Source of the DNA: a virus
Reading direction: 5' to 3' (one strand)
DNA length: 64,000 bases
IMG/VR virus record: IMGVR_UViG_3300042448_001702
Span: 1 to 64,000 of that record
Below are positions 32,556 through 40,530 of the stretch, one piece after another. Position 1 is the first letter of the stretch, and every line of letters begins with the position of its first letter. Under the pieces are notes generated by a model that was given only the letters and a program-made list of their open reading frames with translations, was not told the DNA's origin and searched no databases. Both the position numbers and the translations under genes were made by a program.

Positions 32556-33161
32556 ATGAAAAAAATATTATTAATCCTATCATTATTCATGTCCACTTAT
32601 TCGTTCGGACAGATGAACAACAAAAACTTAAAAGAATATGTAAACCGAATTACAGGTATATTCTCAACTTACGAACAGCATCAGCAGGACTCTACATTTG
32701 ATAATGTTGTAGTTTATACAAAGTTGATTCGTAGAGATAGGAATAACATCTATTGGGTTTATACGGAACAAGGTGAAGCTAAAAATTATAAACCATATCG
32801 CCAAAGAGTTTATCAAATTGCATTAGTAGATAATCTTATTAAGTTAAGAATTTATTACATTAAAAATCAGGAAAAGTTTTCTTACTTCAATCCTAAATCA
32901 ATTCAATCAATTACTCTAAAAGATATTTACTTAAAGCAAGGTTGTGATTTAGATATTCAATGGGTTGGTGATGGTGTATATGGTGGTAGAACAAATGATA
33001 CTAATTGTATAGCAACATTCAGAGGTTCATCTTACACTACAACCGATTTTATGGTTTATGAAGATGAGGTACATAGTTGGGAAAGAGGATGGAATAAAAA
33101 TGGTATTCAAATTTGGGGAAGTCAAAAAGGACATTACTTTTATAAAAAAATATCTAAGTGA
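32556..33161 (+). CDS. cpeT: Secreted CpeT/CpcT-like protein
   Basis: The 201-residue protein has a signal peptide (ending YSFGQ) and the CpeT/CpcT order: LKEYVNRITGIFSTYEQHQQ, YWVYTEQGEAKNYKPYRQRV, GCDLDIQWVGDGVYGGRTND, then SWERGWNKNGIQIWGSQKG. In cyanobacteria and cyanophages this fold attaches bilins to phycobiliproteins. Bacteroidota have secreted homologues of unknown role and no phycobilisomes. A lipocalin-like ligand-binding role is the safest reading. It is coupled to the next gene by a GTGA overlap. Confidence 0.8.
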   Translation: MKKILLILSLFMSTYSFGQMNNKNLKEYVNRITGIFSTYEQHQQDSTFDNVVVYTKLIRRDRNNIYWVYTEQGEAKNYKPYRQRVYQIALVDNLIKLRIYYIKNQEKFSYFNPKSIQSITLKDIYLKQGCDLDIQWVGDGVYGGRTNDTNCIATFRGSSYTTTDFMVYEDEVHSWERGWNKNGIQIWGSQKGHYFYKKISK

Positions 33162-33697
33162 GTAAGATTATAAATTTATTTGGTGGACCATCAATAGGTA
33201 AATCCACACAAGCAGCGGGATTATATTATGAAATGAAGAAGGCAGCATATAATGTAGAAATGCCTTATGAGTTTCCAAAGTTGCAAGCATGGGAAAGAAA
33301 TGTATATGCAGTTAAAGACCAATTTTATATTACAGCTAATCAACATCGTAACATTTCTCGTCTTTATGGACAGGTTGATTACATCATTGTTGATTCACCA
33401 ATTTTATTTGGATTGATTTATAAAGACCGGTACAATGATGAACCAGAATATCCGGCTATGTTCTATGGACATTCCTTTGATGAATTCATTGTTGATTTAC
33501 ATTCACGCTACGATTCATTGAATATAGTTTTAGAAAGAGAACCATCAATGTATCAGAACGATGGTAGGTTTCAGAATTTAGAAGAAAGTATTCAGATAGA
33601 TAAGGAGATAATCGGTATGCTTGAAAGATATGAAGTTGAGTATTTTAAAGTACCAATTAATAATGATACTGCTAATATCATTATATCTCTAATATAG
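33158..33697 (+). CDS. P-loop NTPase / kinase-like protein
   Basis: The 179-residue protein starts with GTG overlapping the previous stop. Walker A is GGPSIGKST (9-17), Walker B-like YIIVDSPILFGL is near 85-96, and a late IVLEREPSMYQNDGRFQNLE resembles the LID region of small kinases. AAA_28-type phage proteins with this layout phosphorylate nucleotides or small molecules. Substrate is not evident. Confidence 0.7.
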   Translation: MSKIINLFGGPSIGKSTQAAGLYYEMKKAAYNVEMPYEFPKLQAWERNVYAVKDQFYITANQHRNISRLYGQVDYIIVDSPILFGLIYKDRYNDEPEYPAMFYGHSFDEFIVDLHSRYDSLNIVLEREPSMYQNDGRFQNLEESIQIDKEIIGMLERYEVEYFKVPINNDTANIIISLI

Positions 33698-33726
33698 AAT
33701 AATACAAATAATATAGTATCATAATA

Positions 33727-33757
33727 AATTTGAAGTAACAAAATGTGACTTCAAATT
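33727..33757. repeat. Perfect 10-bp inverted repeat
   Basis: AATTTGAAGT and ACTTCAAATT surround 11 bases, 30 bp after the P-loop gene. There is no T-run on the plus strand, so it could be a weak terminator, an RNA end-stabilising hairpin or an operator. Confidence 0.6.
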
Positions 33758-33847
33758 AATTATAACAATTTATAAAGATATTTATTTAAACAAATCAGCG
33801 CTTGTTTTATTATTATGTTATTACTATTAACTTAAACAAATAGAAAC

Positions 33848-33961
33848 ATGCAGACAGTTGTAGATTTCGTATTCAATTTTCACTTTTTAGTAGGTGGATT
33901 GGTTGGATACTTCGTAGTTCCTTTCTTAGTAAAATTCGCTAAAGGATTTATTAAGAAGTAA
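33848..33961 (+). CDS. 37-residue single-TM microprotein
   Basis: The frame MQTVVDFVFNFHFLVGGLVG then YFVVPFLVKFAKGFIKK encodes one TM helix with a Lys-rich end. It is isolated between an inverted repeat and a terminator, so it is its own small gene. A holin-like or regulatory membrane peptide is possible. Confidence 0.6.
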   Translation: MQTVVDFVFNFHFLVGGLVGYFVVPFLVKFAKGFIKK

Positions 33962-34002
33962 CTTTAGAATTAAGCCCAAAGTTGAAATTAGCTAATCAAA
34001 AC

Positions 34003-34031
34003 AAACCCTCATAGAAATATGGGGGTTTTTT
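34003..34031 (+). terminator. Intrinsic terminator
   Basis: AACCCTCAT / ATGGGGGTT stem (one wobble pair) followed by a T-run, 41 bp after the 37-residue gene. Confidence 0.85.
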
Positions 34032-34156
34032 ATTTTTCATTATATATATTATTGAAACCTTGTGGTTAATCCTTTAGTGTTCTCCGAAACATTTGAGTTG
34101 AAAATAAAACCCTCAACGAATAAAGGCTTAAATAAACAAACAAAAACAAGACAATT

Positions 34157-34942
34157 ATGTACAACATTACAAACACGTGGTCTGCTACAAAAAGACCAGA
34201 AGCCTTCGTTACGAAAGGTAAAAAAAGAATCAAACAATTTGATGGACAAGTATATCTCTCCGATGGGGATGAATACGAAATTGAGCTATTCAATCCTACA
34301 CAAGAGGTATTATTAGCAAAAATTAAAATTGATGGGGATTATATTGCCGGCGGTGGTATAGTTCTTAGAAGGGGTGAAAGAGTGTTTTTAGAACGCTTTT
34401 TGGACTCGCCTAACAAGTTTAAGTTCTCAACCTATGTAGTTAGTGGAAACAACACAGAGGTTCAGGATGCGATTAGGAATAACGGATATGTAGAGATTGA
34501 GTTCTATTCGGAATACAAACCAATTTGGAATAGTGGATTCCTAACAACAGGTACTAATACCCACACTATTAATGGTAACCCAATAACATTCACTACAACT
34601 GGAACTAGCGGTAATTTTACTCTAACATCAGGAACTACCACAACGGCATTCTATAATTCTAGTTTAACGGCTAACACATTAGAAGGTCCAAACATTAGAA
34701 ATCTATCTAATAAAGTAGAAACCGGTACAACTGAGAAAGGTGGTGGTTCAGACCAAACATTCAAACATACAAACAAAACATTCAATTCGTTTTCGTTTTG
34801 GAATGTGGCTTGGCAAATTCTACCAACATCACAAAAACAATATACAGCAGAAGAAGTAGGTACTAACTATTGTGGAAATTGTGGAGCTAAGAGAAAGAAA
34901 TCATCTTTTAAGTTCTGCCCACACTGCGGAAATAAATTCTAA
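34157..34942 (+). CDS. Giant-phage-type beta protein with C-terminal zinc ribbon
   Basis: The 261-residue protein has an N-terminal beta domain (LSDGDEYEIELFNPTQEVLL; GGGIVLRRGERVFLERFL; KFKFSTYVV; NNGYVEIEFY) whose phrases I recall from conserved proteins of very large phages and giant viruses. A Thr/Gly-rich middle (TTTGTSGNFTLTSGTTTT) and a C-terminal double-CxxC zinc ribbon (CGNCG...CPHCG) complete it. It lacks a signal peptide. It may be a virion or replication-compartment protein; function is unknown. Confidence 0.65.
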   Translation: MYNITNTWSATKRPEAFVTKGKKRIKQFDGQVYLSDGDEYEIELFNPTQEVLLAKIKIDGDYIAGGGIVLRRGERVFLERFLDSPNKFKFSTYVVSGNNTEVQDAIRNNGYVEIEFYSEYKPIWNSGFLTTGTNTHTINGNPITFTTTGTSGNFTLTSGTTTTAFYNSSLTANTLEGPNIRNLSNKVETGTTEKGGGSDQTFKHTNKTFNSFSFWNVAWQILPTSQKQYTAEEVGTNYCGNCGAKRKKSSFKFCPHCGNKF

Positions 34943-34974
34943 TAAGTTATAATAAATCACAAGGTATTCAAAAG

Positions 34975-35005
34975 AAAAAGGGAGTTAAACACTCCCTTTC
35001 TTTTT
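34975..35005. terminator. Bidirectional terminator
   Basis: AAAAGGGAGT / ACTCCCTTT stem with A-runs on one side and T-runs on the other, between the convergent genes ending at 34942 and 35004. Confidence 0.88.
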
Positions 35006-35342
35006 ATCCGTTATATGCTAAGATTCTATAAATCTTACTCATAGCATCCCATTCGATAATATCCACAACTTTATATGTGGTATCTGCTATTGTTAAATTG
35101 AATAGGGCTATTGTAGTTCTGGTTGCTTCAGATTCTTTAATATCTTCAATTTGAATTGTAAAATCATTATTGAACAAATCCTCATTCATTTGAAGAACTG
35201 CTTGTTTACCAACCCATTGACCGTTCCAATCTCTCAAAGTAATTGAATCATTATATATTTCATCCTCTAATCCTTTGATGTTTTTTGATGCAAACAACTC
35301 TAAATAACGTTGTGTCTTTTGTATTAAAAATGTATTTTCCAT
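35004..35342 (-). CDS. SnoaL/NTF2-like protein
   Basis: The 112-residue protein follows the NTF2-like cone fold: helical start (QKTQRYLELFASKNIKGLED), then SITLRDWNGQWVGKQAV, then strands IALFNLTIADTTYKVVDI and a final DAMSKIYRILAY. Members are small-molecule binding proteins or enzymes. It is next to a nucleotidyltransferase, so a sugar or lipid precursor role is possible. Confidence 0.7.
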   Translation of the reverse strand: MENTFLIQKTQRYLELFASKNIKGLEDEIYNDSITLRDWNGQWVGKQAVLQMNEDLFNNDFTIQIEDIKESEATRTTIALFNLTIADTTYKVVDIIEWDAMSKIYRILAYNG

Positions 35343-35384
35343 AATCTTTTTTATAAATATATGTATTTTTGTTTTATATTGTGT

Positions 35385-35819
35385 TTAAATAATGTTTGAT
35401 TTTAGTAACCAACTACTACTTTGTATCTTATCACCCAATCCATCGATTAATTGAATACCCAATCTCTCACAAACTTCTCTTTCTGGTATTGTTTCATTGT
35501 TCTGGTCACCACCATTTGCAAATACTAAATCGTATCTATCTCCAAACATTTTGTGAAACTGTTGTAAGGTATAGCATTGAGTTCTATCCCTATCGGATGA
35601 TATTAATGCATAATCAACATATCTAATAGCCTTAACTATTTCTAATCTTTCAGAATCAGACATAAATTCCAATGAACCTTTTAATTCTCTTTGGAAATCT
35701 GAATTAACAATTACCCAAAGTTTATCACCCATTTGTTTACCTTTTTTAAATAAATCTAAGTGACCTTTGTGTAGGGGATTAAAGTATCCGCTAACTATAA
35801 TTGCTTTTTCTTTTTTCAT
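35385..35819 (-). CDS. Cytidylyltransferase-like nucleotidyltransferase
   Basis: The 144-residue enzyme has the HxGH superfamily motif in SGYFNPLHKGHLDLFKK (14-30) and SDRDRTQCYT, ending in a SSSWLLKS tail in place of the usual ISSTxIR. Family members form CDP- or ADP-sugars and alcohols (for example glycerol-3-phosphate cytidylyltransferase). It could supply an activated sugar for glycan changes with the GT2 enzyme at 58735. Confidence 0.82.
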   Translation of the reverse strand: MKKEKAIIVSGYFNPLHKGHLDLFKKGKQMGDKLWVIVNSDFQRELKGSLEFMSDSERLEIVKAIRYVDYALISSDRDRTQCYTLQQFHKMFGDRYDLVFANGGDQNNETIPEREVCERLGIQLIDGLGDKIQSSSWLLKSNII

Positions 35820-35822
35820 AAT

Positions 35823-36134
35823 CTATATTGTATTTAAATAATGTACTAATGATTCTCCAAATAATTCCATATCTTCTAATACAGTATGGTATATAATATC
35901 TTCTATTATAGATGAACTACCTTTATTATCATCTATCAGAGATATTGAATAATACTTTTCGAAATTCTCATCCATCTTAGGCTCTCTTAGTATAACTATC
36001 GTTACACTACGTTTTCCACTTGAGTGTTGTGATTGTAAAGCATAATAGGTTTTTTCTTCCATAATACCTTTACCAATCTGCCAATCACCGAACCATTGGT
36101 TTTTTATTTTTTTAAAATTCTCTATTGTTAGCAT
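35823..36134 (-). CDS. MLTIEN-family protein
   Basis: The true start is the ATG at 36134, giving MLTIENFKKIKNQWFGDWQI. The family plan is a short N-terminal helix motif, a W/G-rich turn, a strand YYALQS, a basic strand TIVILREP, and a helical C-terminus (ESLVHYLNTI). This is the last member of the 35.8-38.7 kb array. No known domain is recognised. Confidence 0.6.
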   Translation of the reverse strand: MLTIENFKKIKNQWFGDWQIGKGIMEEKTYYALQSQHSSGKRSVTIVILREPKMDENFEKYYSISLIDDNKGSSSIIEDIIYHTVLEDMELFGESLVHYLNTI

Positions 36135-36136
36135 AA

Positions 36137-36616
36137 TTAAAATGGTAATAATGGATGATAACCATCCACAATTTTTTCTATCATTCCCCAAAAGGTTTTA
36201 TGATTAATATCCTTAGCATCCAACCAAAACCTCTTATCCCATTGTGCTAAATCATCATGTATATAACATTGATACATCTGATATAGGTTGTTCTCTAAAT
36301 CGGAAACTTGTAATTCTCTACCCAATGTGATGTAAACCCTCAATGAACCATTCTCTCGGTTTCTTAATTGGAATAAATAATTTTCATCGGTTTCATCAGC
36401 AGCGATAACATCCCATCCCCAAAATACACCACTACCCAAATCCTTTGCATAGTTTTGTATCACCAACTTCCTATTCGTGTCGAAGTTAGGATTTTTTTGG
36501 GTTTGATTTTGTTGATAATACTTAGCCGCCCAGCCCATAGCAGAAGCCCAGCCACCACCTTTTGGAGTGGATGTAATCACTATCTTTCCGTTTCCCTTTG
36601 TTCGCATTATACTCAT
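36137..36616 (-). CDS. Divergent MLTIEN-family protein with N-terminal extension
   Basis: The 159-residue protein has a unique N-terminus (PKGGGWASAMGWAAKYYQQN). After about residue 63 it follows the family pattern: VFWGWDVIAADETDENYLFQ, then SLRVYITLGRE, YQMYQCY, and the C-terminal helix HKTFWGMIEKIV. It is joined to the next gene by a one-base stop/start overlap. Confidence 0.55.
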   Translation of the reverse strand: MSIMRTKGNGKIVITSTPKGGGWASAMGWAAKYYQQNQTQKNPNFDTNRKLVIQNYAKDLGSGVFWGWDVIAADETDENYLFQLRNRENGSLRVYITLGRELQVSDLENNLYQMYQCYIHDDLAQWDKRFWLDAKDINHKTFWGMIEKIVDGYHPLLPF

Positions 36617-36945
36617 TACTTATCTATTGAATATTTTAATGCCGTTCCCATCGTCTTAATCGCATTATGGAAATCCGAAAGGAATTGGGCAGAAACGATA
36701 TGTGTGGGTGATTGTGGGTAGTTTAATCTATATACCCATCTACTATCTTTTGAGTCCCATTCCCCAAAACGGCTCACTTCCACCCATATATATCGGAGAG
36801 ATGGCCAATTGTGGTCACAGAATTGGAAACGATAATTTGTATCTGTCTCTACTGTGGTAGTACATACGAATCTTCCATCGTAGAATTCTTCACCTTCCAT
36901 TCTTTTATGGTTGGTTATATGTAGATATTTTTCTACGTCATGCAT
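36616..36945 (-). CDS. MLTIEN-family protein (variant N-terminus)
   Basis: The 109-residue protein starts MHDVEKYLHITNHKRMEGEE, keeping the helix/turn spacing, then TVETDTNYRFQF, RYIWVEVSRFGEW, WVYRLNYP and a C-terminal helix LSDFHNAIKTMG. The Y-x-F and R-x-Y-x-L-x-V core matches the 36137 protein most closely. It overlaps its upstream neighbour by 8 nt. Confidence 0.6.
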   Translation of the reverse strand: MHDVEKYLHITNHKRMEGEEFYDGRFVCTTTVETDTNYRFQFCDHNWPSLRYIWVEVSRFGEWDSKDSRWVYRLNYPQSPTHIVSAQFLSDFHNAIKTMGTALKYSIDK

Positions 36946-37246
36946 AATCTCTGATTATTTGGTTGAAGAATGTGGATACCTTGTCCATCTTCTTAACATA
37001 TTGTTTTGATATTATTGTTATTAGTTTTTTATTCGGGTGGTTTAAGGGGTAGACTTCATCACCGTCCGCATCTATGTAGGATGTTCTATCTAATTCTATC
37101 CAATAGGTATCCCCATATGATGCAGAGGATGAATTCCCATTATGGAACGAGAAACGATAAATCTTTTCGTGCTCTACAACTAGTCCACAAGTCCAATCGC
37201 CAAACTTTAATCCTACTAATTTCTTATAGTTCTCTATCTTTAGCAT
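36938..37246 (-). CDS. MLTIEN-family protein
   Basis: MLKIENYKKLVGLKFGDWTC opens the 102-residue protein, followed by EKIYRFSFHNG, DTYWIELDRTSY, VYPLNHP and the C-terminal helix KKMDKVSTFFNQII. FGDW is shared with the 35823 member (WFGDWQIG), indicating a close pair. Confidence 0.65.
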   Translation of the reverse strand: MLKIENYKKLVGLKFGDWTCGLVVEHEKIYRFSFHNGNSSSASYGDTYWIELDRTSYIDADGDEVYPLNHPNKKLITIISKQYVKKMDKVSTFFNQIIRDYA

Positions 37247-37250
37247 ATTA

Positions 37251-37559
37251 TTATAAGCTCCGTAATATTTCCGTAAATTTATTTACTAAGTTGTTTATAC
37301 TTTTTAAGTATGAAGTTGTGACAAGTTGATTCAACTTCCTATCATCCAAATATAATTCGTAGCATAATTCATTCTCATCCATATTTGGTATATCAACTCT
37401 CGATAGGGTTATCCTTCTAACATCACATATCTTACCTTCTATATTCAAGCGTTCAACAACGAAATGATAAAAGGTATCCGTTTCTCTAACCGAATCGCAT
37501 CTCCAATGTACGTTGAATGGATATTGTTTAATCTTCTCTATGTTATCTATTATTAGCAT
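37251..37559 (-). CDS. MLTIEN-family protein
   Basis: MLIIDNIEKIKQYPFNVHWR, then TDTFYHFVVERLN, VRRITLSRVDIP, ELYLDDR, and the C-terminal helix KSINNLVNKFTEIL make up the 102-residue protein. It overlaps the stop of the next member by one base (TAATG). Confidence 0.65.
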   Translation of the reverse strand: MLIIDNIEKIKQYPFNVHWRCDSVRETDTFYHFVVERLNIEGKICDVRRITLSRVDIPNMDENELCYELYLDDRKLNQLVTTSYLKSINNLVNKFTEILRSL

Positions 37560-37858
37560 TACTTAACTTCGTTTATAAATGATTCAATTAATCTGCTCAT
37601 CTCCCATATATCCCTTATATCATTCTTTGTTACCCAATAGTGTTTCCAACTGATATGGTGACATTGTAAAAGATATTCATCACTATGTGGATGTGGTTTA
37701 CCATTTTGTAATTTTGGTTTATGACGGGCTAGTGTAACTTCTATTGCTTTGCTATCACCCACATCAACAAAGAATGAATAATGAGTATCATAAGTAACAT
37801 TCCACACATTGAATCCAATGCAATTGGTAATCTTATCTAAGTTCTCTATGGTTAGCAT
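37559..37858 (-). CDS. MLTIEN-family protein
   Basis: The start is the ATG at 37858 (MLTIENLDKITNCIGFNVWN); a longer frame upstream would run into the neighbour. It continues with HYSFFVDVGD, AIEVTLARHKP, EYLLQCH and the helix EMSRLIESFINEV. Its 99 residues fit the family size. Confidence 0.65.
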   Translation of the reverse strand: MLTIENLDKITNCIGFNVWNVTYDTHYSFFVDVGDSKAIEVTLARHKPKLQNGKPHPHSDEYLLQCHHISWKHYWVTKNDIRDIWEMSRLIESFINEVK

Positions 37859-37859
37859 A

Positions 37860-38174
37860 TTATTGTTTATAATCATCAAGGAATCTTTCAGTAATCCAAA
37901 AAATAAATTTACTACGATTACTAACCATTTCATAATCCAATTCGTAAGTAGAATGAATCCAATGATTATCCTTATCACAAAATCGTACAACAACGGTATC
38001 GCCTACATTCCAATCTTTTGATATAGTCATCTTAGCATCCAATACACCATCCTTTAGAATACGAAATAGGTATTCAGCTGCATTTTCTCTTTGATATACA
38101 ATTTCACAATGTATATCAGCGGTTAGAGCTTTTGTTGTAATATTCAACCTTTCAGGGTTTTTAATCTTTAACAT
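37860..38174 (-). CDS. MLTIEN-family protein
   Basis: From the ATG at 38174 the protein reads MLKIKNPERLNITTKALTAD, then NAAEYLFRILKDG, TVVVRFCDKDNHW, YELDYE and a C-terminal helix FIFWITERFLDD. It lies 1 bp from the next member. Confidence 0.62.
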   Translation of the reverse strand: MLKIKNPERLNITTKALTADIHCEIVYQRENAAEYLFRILKDGVLDAKMTISKDWNVGDTVVVRFCDKDNHWIHSTYELDYEMVSNRSKFIFWITERFLDDYKQ

Positions 38175-38178
38175 AGGA

Positions 38179-38286
38179 TTAATTTGTGGCGATAAGAATA
38201 AGGATAGCCATAGCAACCAAATAGATTACCATTAACTTTTCACTATCACCTAATGCGTTCCAATATTGTTTTATATACTTTATCAT
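38179..38286 (-). CDS. 35-residue single-TM microprotein
   Basis: The frame MIKYIKQYWNALGDSEKLMV ends in a hydrophobic helix (IYLVAMAILILIATN). It fits exactly between two family genes with 3-4 bp gaps. Confidence 0.55.
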   Translation of the reverse strand: MIKYIKQYWNALGDSEKLMVIYLVAMAILILIATN

Positions 38287-38289
38287 ATC

Positions 38290-38649
38290 TTATCTATTTT
38301 CTGTCCAATACCTTTTACCTCTTTCAACCACCATACCTAACGATGAAATAAAGGTAGAAAAGTTTTGAATATCTTTCCAACCCAATTCCATACAAGTCAC
38401 ACCATGCAATCCCATCCAAAACAATTCGTACTTACCATGTTTGGGGCGGCGGTATAGGTGAATCTCAAATTCATCTTCCCATCGTTTCATTCCATTCGGG
38501 TCATTTTTGTAATAAGGTATTTCGGCAAAATAAAATACATACGAAGATGAATCCACACCATATCTTGCTGCTAATGAAACCTTTTGGATAGTCCGATTAT
38601 GGAATATGTGACCGGTAAGTTTATTGATACCACTAATGTTTAAGACCAT
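38290..38649 (-). CDS. MLTIEN-family protein
   Basis: MVLNISGINKLTGHIFHNRT is a variant of the N-terminal motif; HIFHN also occurs as HLFHN in the 48773 member. SSSYVFYFAEIPYY, EFEIHLYRRPKHGKYELFW and the C-terminal helix DIQNFSTFISSLG follow the family layout. It overlaps the upstream gene by 10 nt. Confidence 0.6.
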   Translation of the reverse strand: MVLNISGINKLTGHIFHNRTIQKVSLAARYGVDSSSYVFYFAEIPYYKNDPNGMKRWEDEFEIHLYRRPKHGKYELFWMGLHGVTCMELGWKDIQNFSTFISSLGMVVERGKRYWTENR

Positions 38650-38876
38650 ATACCTTTAATCTTTAAAAAGTTAAGAATTGGTGATTTAGAACTATTGTTT
38701 GAAAAGTCGTATTGCTCATTTAATTGCTTAGCCCTAATAAACCCATCGGGCTCTACATACGATTGAGAAATGTTAAGTTCCTTTACCCATTGTTGGTATT
38801 TCGGGTCTAATGCCGTTTGTAATCTTTCGTTCTCCAAAGCCTCATACGCTTGGACATCATTGTAATTGTTATACAT
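38640..38876 (-). CDS. Hypothetical 78-residue protein
   Basis: The soluble protein starts MYNNYNDVQAYEALENERLQ. A CCCCTTA motif is exactly 2 nt before the ATG. It leads the family array of 35.8-38.7 kb. No family is recognised. Confidence 0.55.
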   Translation of the reverse strand: MYNNYNDVQAYEALENERLQTALDPKYQQWVKELNISQSYVEPDGFIRAKQLNEQYDFSNNSSKSPILNFLKIKGIWS

Positions 38877-38921
38877 AATAAGGGGATTTATAATAAAGAA
38901 ATAGTATATAGTATAAAAGGA

Positions 38922-39179
38922 TTACTTAGAACTCTTTTTAGCCCTTTTCTTCTTTTCTACTTTTACATCCACATCCAATACATCAGTAGTAGAATCAACA
39001 ACCTTTATAGAACCATCGTTGAATAACCCACTAATAGGGAAGAACTGACCTCTACCTTCAATGTTGATAGAATGGATAGTACCTACCTTACCCCTAACCT
39101 TTACATCATTAATAGGAGTAGTACCATAAAGGACACCATCTACCATTACCTTACCATCTGAAACTTTAAAACTTTTCAT
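38922..39179 (-). CDS. Small beta-rich protein with basic tail
   Basis: The 85-residue protein has repeated short strands (FKVSDGKVMVDGVLYGTTP; VKVRGKVGTIHSINIEGRG) and a Lys-rich tail (KKKRAKKSSK). It is read from the promoter at 39219. It could be a small DNA- or RNA-binding protein. Confidence 0.6.
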   Translation of the reverse strand: MKSFKVSDGKVMVDGVLYGTTPINDVKVRGKVGTIHSINIEGRGQFFPISGLFNDGSIKVVDSTTDVLDVDVKVEKKKRAKKSSK

Positions 39180-39218
39180 AATCTTAATTTTTGTTTATTT
39201 AGAAATTTATTAACATAC

Positions 39219-39249
39219 CAAAGATACGAAAAAATACCCATATAGCAAT
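39219..39249 (-). promoter_or_regulatory. Promoter for 39179 gene
   Basis: Minus strand TATCTTTG with TTG 19 bp upstream (one base nearer than usual) and the downstream GTATGTTAATAAA, close to the extended class. Confidence 0.62.
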
Positions 39250-39264
39250 GAAAAACCCCAAAAA

Positions 39265-39289
39265 TTCCTCATTGATAATCAACACGTTA
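39265..39289. repeat. 25-bp palindrome, copy 4 (right half intact)
   Basis: TTGATAATCAA, CAC, GTTA followed by GCCGGGCCCGC; the left TAAC arm is lost. Confidence 0.65.
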
Positions 39290-39313
39290 GCCGGGCCCGC
39301 TCTAAACCCGAGC

Positions 39314-39338
39314 TAACCTATTGATTATTAAAGAGATA
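39314..39338. repeat. 25-bp palindrome, copy 5 (left half intact)
   Basis: CGAGC then TAAC, CTA, TTGATTATTAA; the right arm is changed. The CGAGC prefix is shared with copies 7 and 9. Confidence 0.6.
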
Positions 39339-39737
39339 CATATTATATGGTTTTACTGTGATTTCCCGAGCTTTACCATAAAACCACCCCAATATACACC
39401 CCATACCGAAACCATCAAAAATAAGGGGGTCTAATCCATCCTAAAAGGGAAATAGCTAAATTGATAGAGGTCCACCCTATTAAGGCAGGCTAGGTACTAC
39501 CTTACCCTATAAAAATCCTATACGGGAAAAAACCGGGCTCGGGGCGGAAACGGCATAGGCGTGGGTCATGCCAAACTTTTATTTTCTCAGTCACAAGAAA
39601 TTCAGTCCCCCCCGTCCCGTCTCATGCAACCCACTGCTACCAACGGTTGCATAGGAATAGGTATGTATCAATATGTATCACCCATGCCATGCAACCCACA
39701 TCGGGTCTATGTTACATGGGTATATACTAAGAGTATT

Positions 39738-39893
39738 TTATTTAGCTGAATTATTTTTATAGCCTATACTATATAGGGATAGTACACACAGTGTCCAACT
39801 AACCGTAGGGGTAAGTAAGTTAGGACCGGTAAGTGTGAACACAAAAGTAACACCGCTAAGAGTGGCGGTTAGTATTAATTGCCAGTTTTTCAT
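39738..39893 (-). CDS. 51-residue two-TM microprotein
   Basis: MKNWQLILTATLSGVTFVFT and then SWTLCVLSLYSIGYK give two hydrophobic helices. Its ATG overlaps the stop of the upstream gene (ATGA), which supports translation by coupling. Confidence 0.6.
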   Translation of the reverse strand: MKNWQLILTATLSGVTFVFTLTGPNLLTPTVSWTLCVLSLYSIGYKNNSAK

Positions 39894-40114
39894 TTTAGTT
39901 TATAGCTCCATAGTGTACCACAATCATCATCATCTAATGAGTCCTCTACTACTATAATAGATTCACCTACTATATCCTGAAGTAGCTTAGCATCTATTCT
40001 CCGCCAATATCCAAATCGAAGGAACATTTGATTTGTACCAACTACCGTATCCACTTGGTAGGGACCGAAGTTAGCTAGAATAGTTTCGTGTAAAAGGGGT
40101 TTAGAAAAGCTCAT
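39890..40114 (-). CDS. Hypothetical 74-residue protein
   Basis: The protein contains LLHETILANFGPYQVDTVVG, FLRFGYWRRIDAKLLQDI and the acidic VVEDSLDDDDCG. It is 3 bp from the gene upstream. No family is recognised. Confidence 0.55.
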   Translation of the reverse strand: MSFSKPLLHETILANFGPYQVDTVVGTNQMFLRFGYWRRIDAKLLQDIVGESIIVVEDSLDDDDCGTLWSYKLK

Positions 40115-40117
40115 ATA

Positions 40118-40372
40118 TTAAAGTTTAATGTATCGTTCAGTAAATTCAATTCGGTTAGTGATGTGGGTAGGTAATCCCATTTGTTTGGCCATCTCTAACA
40201 TTTCAGTATAGTAGTATCCATCCCACACACCACACAACATATTGTATAGTGGGGTGAACCAGCTTTCATCTCTAGCTATATGATAATCTTCAACCATTCG
40301 AAGGGTAGTGGAGTGAAAGTCCATCATTTTTTCGGAGAACAATTCGTGGCGGTTAAATCGGAGAGTATTCAT
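40118..40372 (-). CDS. Hypothetical 84-residue helical protein
   Basis: The protein has MNTLRFNRHELFSEKMMDFH and YYTEMLEMAKQMGLPTHITN. It is the first gene behind the promoter at 40396. No function is recognised. Confidence 0.55.
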   Translation of the reverse strand: MNTLRFNRHELFSEKMMDFHSTTLRMVEDYHIARDESWFTPLYNMLCGVWDGYYYTEMLEMAKQMGLPTHITNRIEFTERYIKL

Positions 40373-40395
40373 ATCGTTATCTTTTTATTACATAG

Positions 40396-40427
40396 TAAAG
40401 GTAAGTAATATATTCGTAAAAGTCAAG
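40396..40427 (-). promoter_or_regulatory. Extended-class promoter (TACCTTTACTATGTAA)
   Basis: Minus strand CTTGA, 19 bp, TACCTTTA followed by CTATGTAATAAA. The downstream block matches the other extended promoters. Confidence 0.7.
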
Positions 40428-40466
40428 GGGTTTGGAAAATATTTTTGTAATTTGGAATTAATCTAA

Positions 40467-40498
40467 ATAAAAAACCCCACCGGTAGAAACAGGCGGGG
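40467..40498 (-). terminator. Intrinsic terminator
   Basis: Minus strand CCCCGCC and GGTGGGG arms with a 10-base loop, then six T residues. It closes the unit ending at 40531. Confidence 0.88.
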
Positions 40499-40530
40499 AA
40501 AATGAAAATATAACTAACCAAATAATATCT

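Larger units (their letters stand above)
39250..39737. other. GC-richer non-coding stretch
   Basis: No convincing gene is present; frames are short and broken on both strands. It holds two 25-bp palindrome copies, GC-rich runs (GCCGGGCCCGC; CGGGCTCGGGGCGG), a GGCAT / ATGCC hairpin at 39552-39572 and two copies of CATGCAACCCA (39621 and 39694 areas). It may be a regulatory RNA locus, an origin or a decayed gene. Confidence 0.4.

Noticed and set aside
39561-39749. 62-codon plus-strand frame in the gene desert
   Set aside because: No promoter or neighbour on that strand, low-complexity content and no protein-like pattern.
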